Below, one piece after another: positions 1-4,796 of a DNA stretch of 7,753 nucleotides. The stretch covers positions 1 to 7,753 of the forward strand of contig JAHIJU010000265.1 in assembly GCA_018898235.1 (NCBI GenBank). Direction: 5' to 3'. The notes under the pieces are model-generated. The model was not told the DNA's origin. It ran no database searches and saw only the letters and a program-made list of their open reading frames with translations. The position numbers and the translations under genes were made by a program. This DNA comes from Actinomycetota bacterium. Lineage in GTDB: Bacteria; Actinomycetota; Actinomycetes; Actinomycetales; Cellulomonadaceae. Numbering within the stretch: position 1 is the first letter of the stretch; each line of letters begins with the position of its first letter.

Positions 1-63
1 CTGGAGGCTGTCCTCGGACATCTCCTCCTCGGTCTTGCGAGGAGCGTCGTAGTCGGTAGCCAT
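1..63 (-). CDS. DUF4193 domain protein, N-terminal fragment
   Basis: Reading the minus strand from the ATG at 63 gives 21 residues (starting MATDYDAPRK, then an acidic stretch with EEEMSEDSL) before the window edge. This matches the conserved start of the DUF4193 family: small actinobacterial proteins of about 100 residues with a MATDYD opening, an acidic middle and, from family knowledge, C-terminal cysteine pairs that are outside this window. Function is unknown. A GGAGAG stretch lies 11 bases before the ATG, a rather long Shine-Dalgarno spacing. The upstream neighbour on the same strand is the inositol monophosphatase gene. In Mycobacterium tuberculosis the DUF4193 gene Rv2699c also lies near suhB (Rv2701c), which supports the call. 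Only the first fifth or so of the gene is visible. Confidence 0.85.
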   Translation of the reverse strand, partial: MATDYDAPRKTEEEMSEDSLQ

Positions 64-133
64 CTGTGGCGTCACTCTCCGTGGTCGGGTCGTTCTGTAC
101 GCGGCATCAATGCGCGGGGAGCCGGATTTGTTC

Positions 134-151
134 CGGGCCGCGGGCGGCCCG
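134..151 (-). terminator. GC-rich hairpin, possible weak terminator after the monophosphatase gene
   Basis: A perfect 7-bp inverted repeat (CGGGCCG / CGGCCCG) encloses a 4-base loop. It lies in the 191-bp spacer between the monophosphatase stop (255) and the DUF4193 start (63). On the minus strand it is followed by GAACAAATCC rather than a run of T, so it is not a classic intrinsic terminator; U-poor terminators are common in actinomycetes. It is placed to separate the two minus-strand genes. I see nothing else convincing in this spacer; a firm promoter for the DUF4193 gene could not be picked. Confidence 0.3.
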
Positions 152-254
152 TCCCCGCACGGCGGCACGGATTCTGCACCATGTCGGGCCTGACGGCGAA
201 CCGGGAGGTCGGCGCGCCGCCCATCCGGCTCTGCGACAGCTCCCCGGCGCGCCC

Positions 255-1106
255 TCAGAGCGGGCCGTCGGCCCCCGCGCCCTCCAGGACGGCCATCAGC
301 TCGCCGGTCCGCACGGGGTGGCCCGCCACCGTCATCACCTGCCCCGCCGCCAGCCCACGCAGCCCGCTCACCTGCCCGCCTGCTTCGGTCACGACCAGGC
401 TCGGGGCGGCAAGGTCCCACGGCTGCAGGCCCCGCTCGAAGTAGAGGTCGAGCCCGCCCGTGGCCAGGGTGCACAGGTCCAGACCCGCCGAACCCAGCCG
501 GCGGATGTCCCGCACCTGCGGGAGGAGCTCGGCGAGGACCCTGCCCTGCAGCTCGCGCACCTCGCGGCGATACCCGAACCCCGTGCCCACCAGGCACAGG
601 TCCAGCGGGCCCGGCTCGCGCAGCTCGAGCCGTCGCCCGTCCAGCCACGACCCCGCGCCGCGGCCGGCCGTGAACGTCCGCCCGTCGCCCGGCGCGTGCA
701 CGCAGCTGGCCAGCACCGTCCAGGTGGCCGGGTCGGGCACCCCGTCATCGGGCATCAGCACCGCGGCCACCATGACGGCGTAGTTGGCCAGCCCGTACAG
801 GTAGTTCACCGTCCCGTCGATCGGGTCGACCACCCACGTCACCCCGGTGCGCCCCGGGGTGAAGCCGCCCTCCTCGCCCAGCACGCCGTCCCCCGGCCGC
901 GCAGCACCCAGCAGGTCACGCAGCAGCGCCTCGGACGCCAGGTCCATCGCGGTCACCACGTCCTGCGGGCTCGACTTGGTCGCGGCGACCTCGACCCGGT
1001 CGGGGCGCCCGTCCCGCACCAGGTCGCCCGCGCGGCGCGCGACCCGTTCGGCGATGTCGCGCAGCTCGTCGACCTGGTCCCGGGAGATGTCGTTCGGTAT
1101 GGCCAC
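255..1106 (-). CDS. suhB: Inositol monophosphatase family protein (SuhB type)
   Basis: A 283-residue Mg-dependent phosphomonoesterase of the inositol monophosphatase superfamily, predicted to be cytoplasmic and to release phosphate from inositol-1-phosphate or a related sugar or nucleotide phosphate. The metal-site motifs are in order: GEEGG at 77-81, WVVDPIDGTVNY at 91-102 (D94, D97 the metal ligands) and WDLAAPSLVVTEAGG at 230-244 (D231). Length is normal for the family. I chose the GTG at 1106 because the family-like helical start (residues 7 on, SRDQVDELRDIAE) follows it closely. An in-frame GTG at 1160 would add 18 residues of low-complexity sequence. Members of this family also include FBPase, histidinol-phosphatase and PAP-phosphatase activities, so the substrate is not fixed by these motifs; the placement beside DUF4193 favours the mycobacterial SuhB-like group. 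It is divergent from sepH. Confidence 0.93.
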   Translation of the reverse strand: MAIPNDISRDQVDELRDIAERVARRAGDLVRDGRPDRVEVAATKSSPQDVVTAMDLASEALLRDLLGAARPGDGVLGEEGGFTPGRTGVTWVVDPIDGTVNYLYGLANYAVMVAAVLMPDDGVPDPATWTVLASCVHAPGDGRTFTAGRGAGSWLDGRRLELREPGPLDLCLVGTGFGYRREVRELQGRVLAELLPQVRDIRRLGSAGLDLCTLATGGLDLYFERGLQPWDLAAPSLVVTEAGGQVSGLRGLAAGQVMTVAGHPVRTGELMAVLEGAGADGPL

Positions 1107-1112
1107 CCGCCC

Positions 1113-1118
1113 ATCCTG
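1113..1118 (-). promoter_or_regulatory. suhB: Candidate -10 box (CAGGAT) for the monophosphatase gene
   Basis: On the minus strand the hexamer CAGGAT lies 6 bases before the GTG start. It differs in one base from TAGGAT, a frequent -10 form for the housekeeping sigma factor in actinomycetes. With a 6-base gap, transcription would begin at or next to the start codon, giving a leaderless mRNA. The GGCAGG stretch overlapping it could instead be read as a weak Shine-Dalgarno. No good -35 was found; only a 3-of-6 match lies about 16 bases upstream. Confidence 0.25.
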
Positions 1119-1131
1119 CCCGACGGCGGAA

Positions 1132-1142
1132 CCGGGTCCCGG
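1132..1142. repeat. Short perfect palindrome in the suhB-sepH divergent region
   Basis: CCGGG-T-CCCGG is an 11-base perfect inverted repeat in the 104-bp region between the divergent monophosphatase and sepH genes. It lies about 14 bases upstream of the candidate monophosphatase -10 box, where a regulator could bind. In DNA this GC-rich a palindrome of this size can arise by chance, and no second copy was noticed nearby. Confidence 0.2.
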
Positions 1143-1210
1143 CCGACGGCTCACCGGCACAGGTCCAAGCGAACGGGCGTCGACGATGGCACCCTGTGGT
1201 GGGAGGTGCC

Positions 1211-2344
1211 ATGGGAGAGCTTGAGCTGGTGGGTCTGCACGACGACGGAGAACACCTCGTCCTGCTCGGACCCGACGGGCAGCGGTTCCGGCTCCGCATC
1301 GACGAGCCGCTGCGCGCGGCCGTGCGTCGCGACCGTCCGCAGCTCGAACAGCTGCGCGCCGAGCGCGCCGGCACGCTGAGCCCGCGGGAGATCCAGGCCG
1401 CGATCCGAGCCGGTGCGACGGCGGCGGAGGTGGCCCGGCAGGGCGGCCTGGACGTCGACGCCGTACGCCGCTACGAGGGCCCCGTGCTCGCCGAGCGCGA
1501 GTTCATCGCTGAGCAGGCGAAGAGCGCACGCGTCGGCCACGAGGCGGGGTCGCCCGCGCTCGGCGACCTGGTGGCCGACCGCCTGGCCGCCCGCGGCATC
1601 GACGTCGCGACGCTGGCCTGGGACGCCGCACGACGACAGTCCGGACCGTGGACCGTGCTCGCACGCTTCATCGTCGGCACCGACGGGCGGGAGGCACGCT
1701 GGACCTACGACCCCGCCAGCCGCAGCCTCGTCGCGCAGGAGGACGAGGCCCGCTGGCTGTCCGAGACCGAGCTCGACGACCCGATCGGTCGACGGCACCT
1801 GGCCGCGGTCCGCGACGTCGTGTTCGACCTGCGGACCCAGCCCGACCTGCCCGCACCCGCTGCCGAGCAGCCGGCCGCCGATCCGACCGCCGCGCTGCTC
1901 GACGAGCTGGGCAGCCGGCGCGGCCGCCGTCAGCCGATCGAGCTCGACGAGGACGGCGAGGAGTTCGAGGGGTTCGGGCCGCAACGCGCCTTCGACCTCG
2001 GACGGCTCGGCACCCCCGACGGCGAGCACACGGACGAGCAGCGCACCGCCGAACCGGTCGACGTCCCGGGTCACCCGCGGCCGACCAGCCCCGTCCTGCC
2101 GGCCGCCGTGGTCCTGCCTGCAGCCCTGGTGACGCCCCAGGGCGAGAACCCGGTCGGGGCGGCCGCCCGCGACGCCGCACCTGCCGGATCGGCCTCGTCG
2201 GCGACAGCACCGCCGACCGGTGCCACGACCTCGACGGCGGACGTGCTCGGCCCCCCGGCCGAGAGCGGTGATCGCGGACGTCGACGCGGCCGGGCCAAGG
2301 TGCCCAGCTGGGACGAGATCGTCTTCGGCGCCCGGCCGGAGTAG
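1211..2344 (+). CDS. sepH: Septation protein SepH (DUF3071)
   Basis: A 377-residue cytoplasmic cell-division protein. SepH of Streptomyces binds FtsZ and stimulates its assembly at division sites. The N-terminal DUF3071 domain spans about residues 1-210: it opens with MGELELVGLHDDGEHLVL, has the conserved RLRIDEPLRAAVR segment at 27-39, and carries a helix-turn-helix-like stretch at 57-90 (LSPREIQAAIRAGATAAEVA and on to VRRYEGPVLAERE). Residues about 211-355 form an Ala/Pro/Thr-rich, acidic, probably disordered linker. The C-terminus is a basic patch (RGRRRGRAK, 355-363) followed by VPSWDEIVFG (364-373), a conserved SepH tail. I chose the ATG at 1211 because GGAGGT (1202-1207) stands just before it; the GTG at 1196 would put that site inside the gene. 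It is transcribed divergently from the monophosphatase and converges on tdk with 9 bp between stops. Confidence 0.95.
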   Translation: MGELELVGLHDDGEHLVLLGPDGQRFRLRIDEPLRAAVRRDRPQLEQLRAERAGTLSPREIQAAIRAGATAAEVARQGGLDVDAVRRYEGPVLAEREFIAEQAKSARVGHEAGSPALGDLVADRLAARGIDVATLAWDAARRQSGPWTVLARFIVGTDGREARWTYDPASRSLVAQEDEARWLSETELDDPIGRRHLAAVRDVVFDLRTQPDLPAPAAEQPAADPTAALLDELGSRRGRRQPIELDEDGEEFEGFGPQRAFDLGRLGTPDGEHTDEQRTAEPVDVPGHPRPTSPVLPAAVVLPAALVTPQGENPVGAAARDAAPAGSASSATAPPTGATTSTADVLGPPAESGDRGRRRGRAKVPSWDEIVFGARPE

Positions 2345-2353
2345 GACGCCGCC

Positions 2354-2983
2354 TCAGTCCCGCGGGGGTGCGACCGCTCGCGCCACTGCTGCGGTCATCT
2401 GCCGCATGTGGTGACGTCGGCAGAGCACCTCGTAGGCCACCTCGCCCTGGCGGCCCTGCACATCGCCGACCACCACCTGCTCGCCCTGCGTCACCATGAC
2501 GCCGTCGACCGTGCGCGCATTGTGGGTCGCGCGCGCACCGCACCAGCACAGCGCACGCACCTGCAGCACCTCGACCCGGTCTGCCAGCTCGACCAGCCGC
2601 GCCGAGCCGGGGAACAGCCGCGCGCGGAAGTCCGAGGTGATGCCGAAGGTGAACACGTCGACATCGAGCTCGTCCACGACCCGGGCGAGCTGCTCCACCT
2701 GCGCGGCCGTGAGGAACTGGGCCTCGTCGGCGATCACGTAGTCCACCGGGTGCCCGTGCGTGCGGCGCTCGACGACCAGCGCCCAGAAGTCGGTGCCGTC
2801 GTCGACCTCCAGGGCCCGGCGCGACAGCCCGAGCCGCGAGGAGATGGTGGCCATCCCGGCCCGGTCGAGCCGGGTGAACAGGAGGCCGTCACGGCCCCGC
2901 ACGGCGTGGTTGTGGTGCATCTGCAGGGCCAGCGTCGACTTGCCGCAGTCCATCGGTCCCGAGAAGAAGACCAGCTCGGCCAT
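2354..2983 (-). CDS. tdk: Thymidine kinase, type II
   Basis: A 209-residue cytoplasmic enzyme that phosphorylates thymidine to dTMP with ATP (pyrimidine salvage). The sequence shows the P-loop GPMDCGKST at 9-17, the Walker B/lasso-entry motif DEAQF at 86-90 (normally followed by the catalytic-site region), and FTFGITSDFRARLFPGS at 111-127, matching the conserved GLxxDFRxxxFxGS segment. The zinc lasso is C146-x-C148 in LCWCGARATHNAR and CRRHH at 188-192. The ATG at 2983 has a strong GGGGAGGA site directly after the TAG stop of the phosphodiesterase gene, 10 bp upstream, so it is probably the last gene of the same operon and translationally coupled. Length fits the TK1-like bacterial family. 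Mycobacterium tuberculosis lacks this enzyme, so its presence helps separate this organism from the mycobacteria. Confidence 0.95.
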   Translation of the reverse strand: MAELVFFSGPMDCGKSTLALQMHHNHAVRGRDGLLFTRLDRAGMATISSRLGLSRRALEVDDGTDFWALVVERRTHGHPVDYVIADEAQFLTAAQVEQLARVVDELDVDVFTFGITSDFRARLFPGSARLVELADRVEVLQVRALCWCGARATHNARTVDGVMVTQGEQVVVGDVQGRQGEVAYEVLCRRHHMRQMTAAVARAVAPPRD

Positions 2984-2993
2984 CGGTCCTCCC

Positions 2994-4166
2994 CTAGCCC
3001 TGGGCCAGCAGCAGCGGGACGGACATCTCCTGATCGGTGAGCGACCCGTGCACGCCGACCAGCTCCATCGAGCCGGGTGTCTGCGTGCGGGAGTCGACCA
3101 CGGTGGCCCGGCCCGCCATCGCGACGACCACATCGCCGACCACCGGACGGACGCGCTCGTCGAGGTCCCCGAACAGCCCGGCCGCGACCGCGGTCTGCCT
3201 GGTGACGACGACCGCCCGATTCCCCAGCACGTGCGACCACCGCTCCACGACCTCGGCCGGGTCGACCCCGGGTTCCAGGTGCAGCTGCATCGCACGCGGC
3301 TCACCGGCCACCAGGGCGACCCCGGCGCGCAGGCCCGGGTCGGTCGCCACGTCCCAGCGCGCACGGAGGTCCACGTCGACCATCCCGTGATCTGCGGTCA
3401 CGAGGAGGAGAGTGCCTCTCGGGACCGATCGGGCCAACCTGGACAGCTCGGCGTCCACCGCGGCGACCTCGTCACCCCACTGCCTCGAGCCCCAGCCGTG
3501 GTGGTGCCCCGCCTTGTCGACGTCACCCCAGTACAGGTACGCCAGCCCCGGCGCCCGCAGCGACTCCAGCACCCCGTCGACCCGCTGGGACAACGTCTCG
3601 GCGGGCCGGTAGCCACCACCGCGCAACGCCGCGCGGGTCAGCCCCGAACCCTCGAACCACTGCGGCCCCACGCTCGTGACCGCGATGCCCGCCGCACTGA
3701 GCCGGCCGAACCAGGTGGGTGACGGCTGCCAGGCCTCCGGATCCGGAAGATCGGTCCAGGAGACCAGGTTGCCGAGGACGCCGGTGGACGGGACCCGGAC
3801 GGTGTAGCCGAGCATGCCGGTCCCGCCGGGCATGAGCCCTGTGCCGAACGTGCCCATGGCGGTCGCGGTGGTGGACGGAAAGGTGCTGCGCAGGGTCTGC
3901 GAGCCGGGGAGCAGCCCGCGCAGGAACGGGGCGTGGCCGGCGCGCTCGGCCAGGTTGTGCCGGCCCAGCCCGTCCACCAGGACCACGACCATGCGGTCGA
4001 CGTGCGGGATCTCCAGCTGCACGCACGCCTGCCTCGCGCGTTCGTCGTCAAGGCCGAGCGCACCGCTGGCCCCGGCGAGCACGTCGACCAGCCCCGACCG
4101 GCGACGCGACGGCCAGCTCAGCCCCGCACGCTGGCACGCCGACGCGAGGTCCTCCGAGGCACCCAT
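2994..4166 (-). CDS. NPP-type phosphodiesterase / nucleotide pyrophosphatase (alkaline phosphatase superfamily)
   Basis: A 390-residue predicted type I phosphodiesterase/nucleotide pyrophosphatase (PF01663 group). All expected two-metal ligands are visible: D65 in VLVDGLG, the nucleophile T100 in FPSTTATAMGTFGTG (96-110), D217 and H221 in GDVDKAGHHHG (214-224), D259 and H260 in TADHGM, and H373 in GVHGS. It is therefore likely an active hydrolase of a phosphodiester or pyrophosphate. There is no signal peptide or membrane segment, so unlike many NPPs it should act in the cytoplasm; the true substrate is unknown. The chosen ATG lies 4 bp after the DUF5998 stop and has no clear ribosome site, suggesting coupled translation. 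An in-frame GTG at 4187 would add 7 residues and overlap the upstream gene. The tdk gene follows after 10 bp. Confidence 0.9.
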   Translation of the reverse strand: MGASEDLASACQRAGLSWPSRRRSGLVDVLAGASGALGLDDERARQACVQLEIPHVDRMVVVLVDGLGRHNLAERAGHAPFLRGLLPGSQTLRSTFPSTTATAMGTFGTGLMPGGTGMLGYTVRVPSTGVLGNLVSWTDLPDPEAWQPSPTWFGRLSAAGIAVTSVGPQWFEGSGLTRAALRGGGYRPAETLSQRVDGVLESLRAPGLAYLYWGDVDKAGHHHGWGSRQWGDEVAAVDAELSRLARSVPRGTLLLVTADHGMVDVDLRARWDVATDPGLRAGVALVAGEPRAMQLHLEPGVDPAEVVERWSHVLGNRAVVVTRQTAVAAGLFGDLDERVRPVVGDVVVAMAGRATVVDSRTQTPGSMELVGVHGSLTDQEMSVPLLLAQG

Positions 4167-4170
4167 CGAG

Positions 4171-4749
4171 CTACAGCCGACCGGCACCGGCCGCCGACAG
4201 CAGCCGGGCGAACTGGACGGCGGCCTTGACTGCGTCGGTCCCCTCGGCTGCGGCGCTCACCCTGACCACCACGTCATCAGGCGTGATCGACCCCGTCAGG
4301 CCGTGGTCGGCCTCGCACTGCGGGTCGTCGCACGCGGCGGGCTCGAGGTCGACCCGCGACACCGAACCCCAGCCGATGGCGATCACCACCTCCACCGGGG
4401 CGGTGCGCCCCTCGCGGTACCGCGCCGGGTCCCCGACCACGTGGGTGAGGCCGACCGTGCGCAGCTCGCGCAGCGGGACCGACTCCGTCGTGGCCGAGGC
4501 CGAGGCCGACGGATGCTCGGAGTCGGCCGGCAGGTCGTCGACGTGCGCGACCACCAGCCGAGTCCCGGTGAGCACCAGGACGGTCACGTGGCGGCGCAGC
4601 TCGACGTCGTCGAACGTGGTCTCCGGCAGGACGAGGTGGGCGAGGACATCCTCCTCGGCGAGCGCCACGTCCAGCACATCGGCGACCAGCGCAGGGTAGT
4701 AGCCGGCCCGGTCGAGGTCGCGGCGCAAGGTGGTGGGGACGACTGGCAC
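4171..4749 (-). CDS. DUF5998 family protein
   Basis: A 192-residue actinobacterial protein of unknown function; I recognise it as DUF5998 from its whole pattern. Residues 8-24 (LRRDLDRAGYYPALVAD) form the conserved start. HVTVLVLTGTRLVVAHVDD at 54-72 and EVVIAIGWGSVSRVDLEPA at 120-138 look like beta strands of a small barrel or PH-like fold (inference). The notable motif is C140-DDPQ-C145-EAD-H149-G, a possible metal site. The C-terminal AVKAAVQFARLLSAA (173-187) is a helix. The GTG at 4749 is preceded by GGAAGGA at a spacing of 7. No signal peptide or membrane segment is seen. It starts 47 bp after the GNAT fusion stop and ends 4 bp before the phosphodiesterase ATG, so it is likely co-expressed with that enzyme and may serve as its partner or regulator. 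Confidence 0.88.
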   Translation of the reverse strand: MPVVPTTLRRDLDRAGYYPALVADVLDVALAEEDVLAHLVLPETTFDDVELRRHVTVLVLTGTRLVVAHVDDLPADSEHPSASASATTESVPLRELRTVGLTHVVGDPARYREGRTAPVEVVIAIGWGSVSRVDLEPAACDDPQCEADHGLTGSITPDDVVVRVSAAAEGTDAVKAAVQFARLLSAAGAGRL

Positions 4750-4796
4750 CGGGCCATCCTTCCATCCCGCCGACCCAGGTGCGGTCGCTCCCGCGG

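Noticed and set aside
66..1379. A 437-codon plus-strand open frame across the monophosphatase gene
   Set aside because: Its translation is Arg/Pro/Gln/His-rich low complexity and lies antisense to a gene with clear catalytic motifs. Long antisense frames are expected in DNA this GC-rich.
1151..2074. A 307-codon minus-strand frame opposite sepH
   Set aside because: No recognisable motif; it mirrors the codon bias of sepH, whose domain and tail are clear on the other strand.
2984..3364. N-terminal extension of thymidine kinase into the phosphodiesterase gene
   Set aside because: The frame is only open by chance; the ATG at 2983 has a strong ribosome site and the conserved FFSGPMDCGKS begins six residues later.
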